Positions 36,536 to 47,959 of a DNA stretch of 64,000 nt are shown piece after piece. Under the pieces are notes generated by a model, which worked only from the letters and a program-made list of their open reading frames with translations, searched no databases and was not told the DNA's origin. The translations under genes were made by a program, and so were the position numbers. Numbering within the stretch: position 1 is the stretch's first letter; each line of letters starts with the position of its first letter. The stretch is from assembly GCA_963576725.1 (NCBI GenBank), contig OY755237.1:50365090-50429089 (forward strand), read 5' to 3'. The DNA comes from Azorinus chamasolen. Its lineage: Eukaryota > Mollusca > Bivalvia > Cardiida > Solecurtidae.

Positions 36536-36894
36536 TGTTAACATTTAGTGATAAGAAGTGTCCTTTAAAGGCATTCCGAAAGGAATGTTGACCCATTAAC
36601 CCCGCAAACTGCTCAGTCGACCAATATCATTTTCTCGGTTCCTTGCAGTTTTCCATTGTGAACGACATGCATACAGGATACGATTGTTTACATGACGTGA
36701 TACCGATGACAGGTGCTCGCGTCATGAAAATACTACCTCCATTTGAAGAGTTACGCACTATTCTTACGTACGCAAATTTCGCAAGTTACGAAAGTTTAGT
36801 AAAACGGGTTTACGAAAATCGTAAATCTGAACGTAAGCGTAAAGTTACGTCGAAAGTTACGCAAATACTTACGAATTGTTAGTAAAACGGTACC

Positions 36895-37014
36895 CTGGGC
36901 CTCACATGCCTCAAGCCACAATGTAACCTTTGTGGTACCTGTGGCATCTGTGATGTGAATGTGCCTAATTGGCACATCCGCCCCTTGGACACGAACAGTT
37001 TGTGGTTCTCCTTC
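36895..37014 (-). pseudogene. OB-fold gene exon, 5' fragment split off by a transposon
   Basis: Forty in-frame codons from an acceptor (ATTACTAG, AG at 37016-37015) to the Harbinger edge. They end ITDATGTTKVTLWLEACEAQ, a clear OB-fold signature: the D.TG..K.TLW hairpin seen in RPA/SSB-like nucleic-acid-binding domains. The sequence stops precisely at the 3-bp CAG that is duplicated on the other side of the element. Joining to 30613-30692 across the element gives the next OB strand, apart from a 2-base frame problem. Known of the fold: single-stranded nucleic acid or protein binding. The specific family is not recognised. Confidence 0.75.
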
Positions 37015-37244
37015 CTAGTAATACAAATAAAAAAGGATTTAAAATAAACAGATTGACAAACATATATATAGAGGATTAAGTATAAATCTGGACAAATAAG
37101 AAATGTTAAAAGTTTTTGCCAAGGTGATTATATGATGCAATACCATAGAAATGCAAAGAGATCAATAATATTAAAGTAGATTTGCATCACTATACATGTA
37201 GTTCCATATAATGTAAGCAAAATTCTTGGTAAGTTTTGCATTTC

Positions 37245-38756
37245 ACTCTATAGGTATGCTCCGGTCAAACTATTTGTAAAATCAAGGTTCAAGGTCAAGG
37301 TGACCTGAAAATGGTACGCAACAATCTGCCATCCCAAGATGAACTCATACACTAAATTTGGAATCTCTAGCTGGTAAGGTATAGGAGATATGGTCCAGAC
37401 AAGTTTTTTGTCAAATTGAGGTCAAAGGTCACCTGAAAATGGTTAAGCGACACTTCGCCATCCCATGATGAAATCACACTCCAAATTTTGAATCCCTGGC
37501 TGGTAAGGTATAGGAGGTATGCTCCGGACAAATTTATTGTAAAATTGAGGTCAATGGTCAAGGTCACATGAAAATTGTATGTGACACTCTACCATCCAAG
37601 ATAAACTCACACACAAAATTTGGAATCCCTAGCTGGTTAGGTATAGGAGATATGCTCCAGACAAGCTTTTTGCAAAATCAAGGTAAAGGTCAAGGTCACA
37701 AGGACCAGAAAATGGTCCTTGACACTTCGCAATATCATGATGAACTCACACATCAAATTTGGAATCCCTTGCTGGTAAGGTATAGGAGGTATTCGCCGGA
37801 CAAGCTTTTTGTAAAATCAAGGTCAAAGGACAAGGTCAAGGTCACAGTGACCTGAAAATGGTATATGACACTCCGCCACCCCAAGATAAACTCTCAAACA
37901 AAATTTGGAATCCCTAGCTGGTTAGGTATAGGAGATATGCTCCAGACAAGCTTTTTGTAAAATCTAGGTCAAAGGTCAAGGTCAAGGTGACAATGACCTG
38001 AAAATGATACACGACACTCTGCCATCCCAAGATGAACTCACACATCAAATTTGGAATCCCTAGTTGGTAAGGTATAGGAGATATGCTCAGGACAAGCTTT
38101 TTGTAAGATCGAGGTCAAAGGTCGAGGTCACAGTGACCTAAAAATGGTATGCGACACTCCGCCATCCCAAGATGAACTCACATATCACATTTGGAATCCG
38201 TAGCTGGTAAGGTATAGGAGATATGCTCCAGAAAAGCTTTTTGTAAAATCAAGGTCAAAGGTCAAGGTCACAGTGACCTGAAAATGATATGTGACACTCT
38301 GCCATCCCAAGATGAACTCACACACCAAATTTGGAATCCATAGCTGTTAAGGTATAGGAGATATGCTCCGGACAAGCTATAAAAGATATGCTTCAGACCA
38401 GCTATTTAGAAAATTGAGGTCAAAGGTCAAGGTCACAGTGACCTGAAATGGTATGTGACACTCCGCCATTCTAAGATGTACTAACACACCAAATTTGGCA
38501 TTTCTACCTTATGTAATATAGGAGATATGCAGCGGACAAGGTTTTTCTAGAATGGAGGTCAGAGGTCAAGGTCACAATGACCCTAATTTGGTATGCGACA
38601 CTCCAGCACCCCAAGATGTATCCACACACCAACTTTGGTATTCCTACCCCATGTAATATAGGAGATATGCAGCGGACACGATATACCCAGACTGACGGAC
38701 GGACGGACAGTTCAATTACTATATGCCACCAAAGCAAGCTTTGGGAGCATAATAAA
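37245..38756 (+). mobile_element. Pearl-like element 8, 5'-truncated
   Basis: About nine units homologous to the array at 8040-9960, then GACGGACGGACGGACAG and the 3' hairpin ATGCCACCAAAGC..GCTTTGGGAGCATAATAAA (38719-38756). No 5' end was found; it starts within a unit. No second full-length end pairs with it. Confidence 0.8.
37840..38443. promoter_or_regulatory. Perfect GGTCAnnnTGACC palindromes in element 8
   Basis: Exact GGTCACAGTGACC at 37840, 38126, 38266 and 38431, with the same flanking AGGTCAAAGGTCA words as in the array at 8040-9960. Confidence 0.5.
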
Positions 38757-40726
38757 AGCTCTGGCCATATTAGTTTCACAGGAGAAGACGTAAAATTCAC
38801 TATATAATTCTTGTGTAAAACTTTGACCCTTTGAGAAGGCCAGTTTTGACCACAGGGGCATAATTTTAAGAACATTTATATGACCTGTAGATGAAGGTAA
38901 GTGTCATTAATATCTAAGCTCTGGCCCTTGTATTTTTTGATAAGATTTTTTAAGATTTACCATTTCCAGTTCTGCAGGTTTTTTTTTAAATCTTTAAAAT
39001 ATTTGAAAGAGCTTGACCCAAACATTCAGGGCTGGACAAATCCACTTGCCCATCCCATGGACAAGCTCATATTCTGTTGGGCAAGACCTATTCATACAGC
39101 TAATTGGCCTGGGCAAGGTCGATTTTCTGATGCGGGCAAGCTCAAATTCATTGAAAAATTGTAAAGAACCAACCTATGCCCCCAATGTCACCAATATTTT
39201 GCGATGAACATATGGGGCAAGTCCATGTGTTAATTTCGACAGAAGCATAACAATGCATCACAACATACACAGGGCAAACACAATGGCCTATATTGAGCCT
39301 TTGGCTCACTTGAGCTAAAAGTAATTTTATTTACTATCGATTAAAATCAAGCTGTAACCAATAGTTTCAGCTACTCTAAATGGCAGTGTTTGCAAATTCC
39401 ACTGCCCACTCAGAAAGACAAATACCGTCTGTTGTCAAGTTAAATTGCATTGTATGCTCATTTGACACAATGAAGAGATCAAAGTACTGACAGTACTGAA
39501 GGTTTCGGACATAATATATATTTATTATATTGATTGTTTGCTGTGGATTTTTCTGAAAATCATGTCAGTAGTTTGGAAGACATTTAAAGAATTTTTTTAT
39601 GAACATGTCACACACAGTGCGATTCCAATAGCTCAACTTGCCACTTTGTGCCACAACTCTGGTAAAATGGTCAGAGCAATAATTACATTCTTTAAGAAAA
39701 GCTTCACATTAAGGTTGACAGCTTATCATGGGTGAAAATTTGAAGTAAAACCTCCCATTGGTGTATGGGTTGTTAGACACATAATATTGTTTCACTTTAT
39801 ATTATATATTGAAGACGATTTCAGGGTTCCATATCGGGTACAATTTGTCTGAGCAAAATAAGCCTTTCTGTGTTTTTGCAAACAGAAAAGACCCTTAATA
39901 GTATATCCATGCCTATACCTTGTCTTTTTGTGTGATTGTGTTTTATTTTCTTACTTCTTCCTGAGGAGACTGCGAGTGTGAGTCTGTTCAGGGTCAATTT
40001 GTGAGTCTGTGCTGCAAACAATACATACCCCGATCAGTTACCACAACTGGCCAGGGTCTTTGCTATTTGCAGCATCATACATGTAACAAGTATATCAATA
40101 AATGATATAATTAAAAATAAATTATAGTCATACATGCAAATTACAGTTAGTGCTGTAGTAAACACTACAGACCCTGATCAGTAACCGGCGTCATAGAAAT
40201 AAATGATATGAATTAAAAATAAATTACATACATTACTATAAGATACTATAAGCCTGACACGTAAATCAATAAATGATGAAATGTGTATAAATTAAAAGAT
40301 AAGAAAGTGCTTTGTCTCATTTTGTTTGCCTTTCTCCTTTTTTTCATTTCAATGATTTTTTAATAATATAAAGGATACAAAAACCCTTGTTTCCTTTTAA
40401 TAGTAATTGTTAATACTACCATCCAAGCTACTTAAACAATAAAGGTTGGCAAAGTGGGACACCCTGTTTGGATTCAGATCTAATACCAAGTAACTGTCTG
40501 ACCAAAATCTAAACTGTTTACAACTTGTGACAATTTTGCCTTAGGTCAAAATGCCTAAAACTGATCTTTTAGAAATTCAAATGATGACAAACCTGAAGCA
40601 GACGATATTACAGATCTCTACAGCTTGCTTAATCCTTATAATGCTGAGTGATGTTTCGTTTGCAACAATTGACGTCTGCTTCAATTCTTCAATAAACTTT
40701 CTTTCATTTTATGCAAAAATATGATC
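38757..40726. other. No gene seen; scattered repeat debris
   Basis: Pieces of pearl-like cores (GACCACAGGGGCATAATTTT at about 38848; TACTGACAGTACTGAAGGT at about 39484; AGCTCAACTTGCCAC at about 39632) and family A fragments near 39875 and 40015-40065. No coding exon is supported. Confidence 0.5.
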
Positions 40727-41060
40727 AAGATGACAAACAGTTTGGATCCTGATGAGACGCAGAATTATGTGCCTCTCATCTGGATCCAAACTGTTTGCAT
40801 AGGTAATCACAGTTTCGCCGCTAGCGTGCAAAGAGTTAAGCGTATGACCTCTAGAGATTTTAGCATGATGTAACAGTTGCCCTGCACTACTGACCACCAG
40901 TGCGCTGTAACCTTTATACTGTAAAGGACGTAAAGAACAGAAGAAGTCTATTTAACCCTTAATTTCCCCATATAAACTTGTTTTCATGCATCTGCAAATA
41001 GATTCGACCCAGATCAGACAGCTCGCTCCCATAGATTCATGGTTTGCTCTGTTTGCTAAT
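40727..41060. mobile_element. Family C palindrome and family A copy
   Basis: AAACAGTTTGGATCCTGATG ... CATCTGGATCCAAACTGTTT (40726-40798) is a nearly perfect family C inverted repeat. A family A copy follows from TTAACCCTTAATTTCCC (40952). Confidence 0.7.
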
Positions 41061-41222
41061 GGATCCACCTTCCATATTTTATTATAAATATTTTGTAAGA
41101 TTCCGGAACCGGATTGTAAGCCAAGCACTGCACATGCGCGTATTCTCTTAGGGGGATTCCCGCTAGGTAGCGCTCGTGCAATAGGGTTTTCCGCCATAGT
41201 TTGAGTCGCAATCCATTTTATA

Positions 41223-41253
41223 AGGATTTCGGCAAAAGCCGAAACCCTAAAAA
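41223..41253 (+). repeat. 3' hairpin GGATTTCGGC..GCCGAAACC-CTAAAAA
   Basis: Same terminal type as 8000-8030; it lies immediately before array 9. Confidence 0.6.
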
Positions 41254-42177
41254 TCTTTCGGTTTCAGAGAAGAAGAATTTTTAAGTTTTTACAATATAGC
41301 CTATGTAAAACTTGTGACCCCCAAGACGGGGTCAATTTTGACCCCAGGGGCAAAATTTGAACAATCTTTGTAGAAGTGCACTAGATGATGCTACATATCA
41401 AATATCACAGCTCTAAGCCTTTCCGTTTCAAAGAAGAAGAATTTTTAAGTTTTCATATATATAGCCTATTTAAAACTTGTGACCCCAATGGGCGGGGTCA
41501 ATTTTGGCCCCAGGAGCAAAATTTGAATAATCTTTGTAGAGGTCCACTAGATGATACTACATACCAAATATCACAGCTCTAAACCTTTGGGTTTCAGAGA
41601 AGAATTTTTAAGTTTTTACTATATAAGCCCATGTAAAACTTGTGACCTCCGGGGCGGGGTCAATTTGGACCCCAGGAGCAAAATTTGAACAATCTTTGTA
41701 GAGGTCCACTAGATATTGCTACATACATGTACCACATATCACAGCTCTAAGCCTTTCGGTTTCAGAGAAGAAGAATTTTTAAGTTTTTACTATATAATCC
41801 TATGTAAAACTTGTGACCCCCGGGGTGGGGTCCATTTTGACCCCAGGAGCAAAATTTGAACAATCTTTGTAGAGGTCCACTAGATGATGCTACATATCAA
41901 ATTCGGTAGCCCTAGGCCTTATGGTTATTGAGAAGAAGATTTTTAAAGTTTTCACTTTTATTTTACATTGGTTGCCATGGCGACCAGAGTTCTGCATGGA
42001 ATTAATTTCTTTGAACAACTTTGGTAGAGGTTGACCCAAGGATCATTCCTGCAAAGTTTGGTAAAAATCCGATGAGTGGTTTAGGAGGAGATGTTGTTTT
42101 AAGAAATTATTGACGACGACGGAAATAGGACAATCAAAATAGCTCACCTTGGCACTATGTGCCAGGTGAGCTAAAAA
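41254..42177 (+). mobile_element. Pearl-like element 9
   Basis: Four to five units of about 160 bp with CGGGGCGGGGTCAATTTTGA, AATCTTTGTAGAGGTCCACT and AGATGATGCTACATATCAAA, clearly related to the core of element 3. Then TTATTGACGACGACGGAAAT and the 3' hairpin AGCTCACCTTGGCAC..GGTGAGCTAAAAA (42139-42177). Confidence 0.8.
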
Positions 42178-43066
42178 CAACACGCAATCTCTATATCACA
42201 TCGCCGCCACTCCGAAACGTAACCCCGCCCATAAAATCATTAAATCCCGCCTCCAATAATGCGACTATGCAAGTAGCGATGTCATCATGCAAAGCAATTA
42301 CCCAATCACGAAGCGTCAATCATCTGATTCAATAACTCTACAGGGGCCAAGCTTCTGATTAGGTGTGAAATATATACATGGCGTCTCAACAACCCCCGTG
42401 TCATGATATTGATACTTTACTTTACACAAGGCGATTTTTGTATAATGAGCATGCAAAAGTTAAAACATAAAATAATGGAAGAATCGAAGAGTCAGGCATT
42501 TATTTCCAAACATATATGATTTACTTTTCACAGACTGAAATATCTCTCCCAATCGGACATGTGTAACAGCAATGAAATCGAAGCTTGAAAATATATGCTC
42601 GACACGGGGCCAATTAGAAGCACGAAATTCTCCAAATATTCAGGACGAGCGAACTTTATAGATGAATAATACATAAGGATCCTTGACTGAATTGGTTTCC
42701 ATAAATACTTAAACTGCTCTGATCTAATATTTCGACCACTAAGGGCCTTTGTCAAAGATTATCATGTCAAAATACATGTCACATTTTTGTTACATGCATT
42801 CAGCCATAAAATCAAAGAGAATAATGTTGATCCAGCATCGTCATGGTGTCTACTTTGATTATGCAAACCAGATTTAAACTGGAGGCTACGTACCCTGAGG
42901 CCTGTTCAACAATGCGCGCGCTCGATGTCACTCCGAGCGCGCTCGACTACCAATAGCCATGTTCAACGCCAGCCAAGCGCCCTATCGAGCGCTCACATTG
43001 TTGAACTGACCTCTGGTGCTAGGCTTAACCCTGTGCTAAATTAGCCTTCCATTATGCAATCGGCCC

Positions 43067-43099
43067 TATGTCTCCGCCACTTACGTGGGGGAGACATAA
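43067..43099 (+). repeat. Isolated 3' hairpin ATGTCTCC..GGGGAGACATAATAA
   Basis: Same terminal motif as element 7 at 30537-30572, without a recognisable core. Confidence 0.6.
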
Positions 43100-43129
43100 T
43101 AACAATAAAACGTTAATACTCACAGTTAA

Positions 43130-43260
43130 CTTCTACTTCTTTGTTTGGCAATGAAAAGATGGCGACGACTGATCACGTGATATAGCGTCCTCATACGTCA
43201 TCATCCATATAAGGAAATGTTCGGCTCTCACGTAATCTAACGAGTGCTTACGGAAAAAAC
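43130..43260 (-). promoter_or_regulatory. Candidate promoter or 5' non-coding exon of the OB-fold gene
   Basis: On the minus strand this stretch carries a CRE-like TGACGTA, an E-box palindrome ATCACGTGAT, a YY1-like GCCATCTT and, about 30 bp on, a strong splice donor (AACT|GTGAGT near 43122). No ATG stays open to the donor, so it would be a 5' UTR exon. Its position upstream of the OB-fold exons, in the right orientation, suggests it starts that gene. This is inference from motif clustering; no transcript evidence is available. Confidence 0.35.
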
Positions 43261-43331
43261 CGAATATCGAAAAATTTATCATATTTAACAGGTTCAATGC
43301 ATAATAAACCACATTTGCTTTTCATTCGAAC

Positions 43332-44120
43332 TTGATTCATTGTAACTTGTATTATAAATTCTCTGAATTTGACCAATTTGCCGACCATTTTTACGATATA
43401 AATTCTCTGAATTTGACCAATTTGCCGACCATTTGCAACAGCAGCATAACTTGTGATGAGACTGTTACACTACTTGGCATAGACATTGACTATAAATTAA
43501 ACTTTGAGAGTCACATCGGAAATATTTGTAAGAAGGCCGGCAGGCAACTAAACGTTCTTAAAAGAATAGGCAAACACTTAAATAAACTTAACAGATTAAC
43601 GGTTTTTCATACTTTCATTCTCTCAAACTTTAATTTTTGTCCTATGGCATGGCATTTTTGTTCAGAAAATAGCACTAAGAAAATGGAAAAACTACAGCAA
43701 AGGGCACTCAGATTTGTGTATAATGACTATTTATCTTCATATTCTGATCTATTACAAAAAGTTAATCTTCCATCTTTACATATTAGGAGAATGCGAACAA
43801 TGGCTATTGAAACTTTCAAAATTTTAAATGGACTTGCCCCTGTGGTTCTTTCAGATCTTATTGTAAAGAGAAACTCTGCAATCAATTTTAGATATTCTAA
43901 TATTTTACAGGTACCAAGAGTCAATACGACAACCTATGGTAAGCACTCATACAGGTATGCTGCTCCTATGTTGTGGAACTCCCTCCCAGATGAATTTAGA
44001 TCTTCTAACAACTTTAATCAATTCAAAAATCTCATCCAGTCATGGAATGGTCTTGAATGTAAATGTGCTTCTTGCTCCTGGGATAGATCAACAGCACAGG
44101 AACAGCATAAGAAAATATGA
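43332..44120 (+). pseudogene. Reverse transcriptase C-terminal region of the LINE
   Basis: The open frame spans 262 codons, but only residues from about 43440 onward resemble retroelement protein. Recognisable segments are LLGIDIDYKLNFESHI, SNFNFCPMAWHF, KMEKLQQRALRFVYNDY, SYRYAAPMLWNSLPDEF and a closing CKCASC. These are typical of the thumb and C-terminal region of Jockey/CR1-lineage LINE reverse transcriptases, where AWHFC and LWNSLP are recurrent. The polymerase palm with the YADD box, the endonuclease and ORF1 are missing. The frame is intact to its stop, suggesting a fairly recent insertion. The first 20-odd codons lie in the flank and are an accident. Confidence 0.85.
43351..43434 (+). 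repeat. About 38-bp direct duplication at the LINE 5' junction
   Basis: TATAAATTCTCTGAATTTGA...GACCATTT occurs at 43353-43390 and again from 43397, separated only by TTACGA. One copy lies in the flank and one at the 5' end of the element. Confidence 0.85.
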
Positions 44121-45622
44121 TATGTATATCTGTTTGTCCTGTCTGTTTGCAATTCAGAAGTTTGCTTGCTTATAAATGTGCTTTTGATGTTAAAGTGTTT
44201 GTATCTTGTGTTGCTTGTTTAGTTTATCTACCTTTTTTTCTGTGTTGTGCACTATGTAAATGTTGCTCTACTGTGTATGCCTTGTGCAGTATGCTTGCTT
44301 CTATTTATTTAATCCATTCCCCAAACATATACCTTTTTACTCCTTAGATGTTACTTTCCCTGTTGAGACTAGATACTTTCATAAAACTTTATCAAATACA
44401 TAGGAAATCTTTATAGATCCTATCAGATGATTGCTTAGAGCCGGCGGTAAGTAAGGCAGAATATATGCCTTAAGGCACACTCTGCTTTTCTTTCAACCTG
44501 CTTCAGGCAATGGGGCAACGGCTTGAAATATATAGTAGTACGCTTAGAATACAATATTGTACTTCTCATATAAAAAGGGATAATGTTTTCATTTTGGACT
44601 TGTAACAGCAAACAGTGCAGAGTCAGTTGATACGCAGTGTTACTCAGCGTCTTAAGTGGCCCAAAACTGTTTGTAACGCGACATAAATAATAATTTTTAT
44701 TTTTTATTTTTTTTGGGGGGGGGGATTTTTCTGCAAATAGTGTGGATCCCAGATCAGAAGGATGTCTATTGTGCCTGATAGGTGACTATTGTGGCTTGTC
44801 ATATTATGCATGTATGTGCTATATCTGCTTATGTGTGCTTTTAACCCCTACAGTGCTGGAGCCGAGATTTACACTCCTGCAAACAAATTGAAACAATGTA
44901 GACCCAGATCAGTGGGCTCCAGAAGGAACCCTCAGATCAGGGACTATGCAGTTTGCTATAAATTTCAGTGCTTCTTTTAGAGACAATAGTTACATTGTCG
45001 TTAAATTTTCCGATAGTCCAGTAATATAGGGGTTAATCAAACTGTTTATATTTTCTTTTGCTTACGAAACTATACTCTCTTAGATAAATCTTGACTTACA
45101 GGCTGGTCATAATATTTTCATAAATTTTATTGAAACAACCTTACTGTGATATAAAGTCTTTTAAAAATTAGTGCTATTGAGTGTTTCAGAACGATGCCTC
45201 ATGATGCAGGTCCGTGATGTGACATCCAACTGCAACACCTATGGTTAATAAACCCTCCTTGTTTTAATAATGTAAACATTCTGGTTTTTAGGTAAATTTA
45301 TGTTTAGCTGTGCTTAAATTGCTTTAATGTGATATATAACAAATGCACCTATCAGAAAAATGCCAATTCTGAATATCCATTTCCATTTTTTTAATTAATT
45401 TAATCTGCTTGCAGATTTTATGGAAAATAATATTTTAATAAGTGTATTATAAAGACAGGATTGGCAGCTTTCTCATAGGCTAAATTATATCTTACTTATT
45501 TTACTTGTAGCTACTTTATGTTTGTTTACATACACTTGTTATATAGTCGGTTATAAAAGCTCTTGAGAGCTTATGTTATTTGTATATGTCTTGCCGACTC
45601 AAAATAAAGCTTATCTTATCTT
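43397..45622 (+). mobile_element. 5'-truncated non-LTR retrotransposon (LINE)
   Basis: Flanked by an identical 13-bp direct repeat ACCATTTTTACGA at 43384-43396 and 45623-45635, taken as the target-site duplication. The body holds the C-terminal third of a reverse transcriptase ORF (to 44120), a long 3' UTR, an AATAAA at about 45603 and a short TTATC-type tail. Family A/C-like palindromic sequence at 44600-45010 sits in the 3' UTR. Cut at the 5' end, as is usual for LINEs. Confidence 0.75.
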
Positions 45623-45639
45623 ACCATTTTTACGACCAG

Positions 45640-45989
45640 TCCTTCGCTCCGACCGACTTTCCGATCAGACCTTCGGTAACGGCACTTATTGTATTCCTGC
45701 GCGCAAGGAAACTATTTAATTCCTTGTTTAACAACTACTGGTCCTTTCCATTGATTAAGTTACAACGTTTTAGATCTAAATTTCAAATGAAAACCAGGTT
45801 CACTAGGTGTAAGGCCATAGTTAAAAACACACAGACTCATTTAGATCGCCCTCTATCATGTTTAGTGGTAATTCGGTACCTGTGTCGTAGCACCAGGTGC
45901 GTGCGAATTGCTTCGATGCATTGTGAAGTCCCGTCTGGAGAATTTTTCTGAACTACACTGTGGATGTGTCCAAGGACACACCCACAAAA
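45640..45989. other. No gene seen
   Basis: The flank right of the LINE. A 123-codon frame runs from inside the LINE tail to 45951 but spans the element junction and has no domain. Confidence 0.5.
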
Positions 45990-47274
45990 ATTATGTACAA
46001 CTAAAGTTCAGGTTTGGCTCTGTTGGGCATGGTTCCCGATCCCACCGTGCTAGCCCAATTGGCTAGCAGGTACACCGGACAAATTGTCGTGTAGAGGCGA
46101 CCTTTGACAGCCATCCGCAGTGGTATCCCAAATTTATAATCATTAGGCCCAATAGCCACAAATCATGCCCCAAAAGGCTTCAAATATGCCCCAATAGGCT
46201 TCAAGTATGCCCCAATAGGCTTCAAAATATGCCCCAATAGGCTACAAAGTATGCCCCCAATAGGCTACAAAATATGCCCCAAAAGGCTTGAATTTAAAAT
46301 ATGCCACAGGAGGCTCCTGACTGAACAAGTCACATGCAAATTTGATATTAGCTTGTACGATTGAACTGCAACCCCGAGAACGGATGTATCGCCAGCCATC
46401 ATCTACAATGGCGACACCCGGGCATCTATCAGAATTGCAGTCCATTTGAAAAGATAGTTTAATATAAAATTATTAAATATGCACTTAAATTGTGCACCTG
46501 AATTTTCTGTTCGGATTTCGCTGTCGGCCAATCACCCCTTCACTTTTGAACAAGTTGTAGCCCAATGGCATAATTACAATACACTTCCAGGAACCGCGCC
46601 GTTACTTTATTGATGTAGGTAGTCCCCTATAGTAGCAGAAAATTAATGCTGCATGCCCAAAGTAACTGAAACAAAAAAGAGCAAACAGCAGAGACCAGTG
46701 GCTATATAACAGAATAAGACATGCAAGGAATTATCTATGAAACATAGAACATACAACATAAGATATATTAACATATATGTAAAATGGTGTAACATAATCG
46801 ACTAAGTAAGAAGACGACAGGCACCCTGCTAGGCACATATATGCCAGGCTAAAAATACAAGGCATTGAACCGTATAAAAGAACAATTGGTGGGATTTTAG
46901 TCGTCTACAGTGCAAAATCCCACTCACCTTTCGTTAGTTGAGAATCAGGAGACAATGGAACAAAGAAATTTGGGCGGTATTTGCGCGCGCAAGCCCCGCA
47001 GGGTACCAATATCGCTTATATCCATGACAATTTGGCATTAAGTATAACGCTTCTATCATATACAAAATACATAACCGAATAGATCTCAAACTCCAATAAC
47101 AATCGATTATTGTTGAACAATAATCGCATTTATTATGAATTTGGGATACCGCTGCGGATGGCTGTCAAAGGTCGACCCTTCACATGTGCAGGTTGTCCGG
47201 TGTACCTGCTAGCCAAGTGGGCTAGCACGGTGCGATCGGGAGCCATGCCCAACTGAACCTTAGTTGTACATAAT
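45990..47274. mobile_element. Long-TIR non-autonomous element with internal minisatellite
   Basis: Arms 45990-46143 and 47131-47274 are inverted copies, starting ATTATGTACAACTAA and ending at GGTATCCCAAATTT. The interior has a tandem block (46155-46290) and non-coding sequence including CAATAATCG palindromes at 47098-47132. No ORF of note. No target duplication could be fixed. Confidence 0.8.
46155..46290 (-). repeat. About 22-bp minisatellite ATGCCCCAATAGGCTTCAA
   Basis: Six to seven imperfect units of TATGCCCCAATAGGCTTCAAA inside the 45990-47274 element. The same units occur in the opposite sense at 18190-18310. Confidence 0.85.
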
Positions 47275-47959
47275 GTGTAAATAAACCAATGTTATTGGGT
47301 CGCCGCGAACGGCGACCCTTTATTTTTAGTTTGTTTTGGAAAAGTCTATGGGAGGAGAAGTCATTGAGTGAGTACAAAGACCAATGGTTGGTGTCTGAAA
47401 TACAACAAAACCAAAAATTATTTTTTGTTCATGACCCTTTTCTTTGTCTTTTAGTTTAACAAGATTTTATAATATACAAAAAGCATGTATTAAAGCAATA
47501 CAAGACAATCGCAAAAGCAATGAAATCAGCGGCCACACAAAAGTTGCTAGTCCCTTCGACCCAATTATTGGACATAGACTTTGTACATGCACCGTTTTAT
47601 TTCAGCAACAATGTGTGATGAGGGGGTATTGGTGTATGTTGGTTGACAATACCAGGGTATCAAAATTAACCCTAATTATTATGTTGTTATCTTTCAAACA
47701 TATTTAGAAAACAATCGTGTACATATACAATGTACGTTATGCAGGGGTGTGATTGACCCAAGAGCAAAGCCCTGGTGGGGGTCAGAGGGGGCGAAGCCCC
47801 CTGCCAAAAATGAAAAATAGGGCTTTAAAGGTCAATTGGAAAGCTCTCCTGAGCTATCCTGGTTCAAAAATTAAAACTTAAAAAAACAAAACCAACTGCA
47901 CTGTACTAAATACCAGTTTATTACTAGAACTGGTGTTGAAGACAAAAACATAATTTCAT

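Larger units (their letters stand above)
30693..36894 (+). mobile_element. Harbinger-type DNA transposon inserted in the OB-fold exon
   Basis: A 6202-bp element with perfect 17-bp terminal inverted repeats GGTACCGTTTTACTAAC, followed on both sides by diverged GC-poor inverted sequence rich in CGTAAGT/ACTTACG words. It is flanked by a 3-bp duplication CTG (30690-30692 and 36895-36897), matching the CWG or TWA targets of the PIF/Harbinger superfamily. Plus-strand transposase exon remnants occur at 30859-30952, 31016-31068 and 34076-34294. The catalytic middle was not found. The interior also carries a tandem array (31560-33340), a family B relic, two family A copies and a hAT-like fragment. Non-autonomous today. 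Confidence 0.85.

Noticed and set aside
36643..36882. 79-codon plus frame ending at the Harbinger right end
   Set aside because: Its C-terminal half is translated terminal repeat (CGTAAG-type words).
30693..36894. Transposon acting as a clean new intron of the OB gene
   Set aside because: GT and AG can be drawn from the ends and the duplication, but the join adds one base and leads to a stop; not claimed without transcripts.
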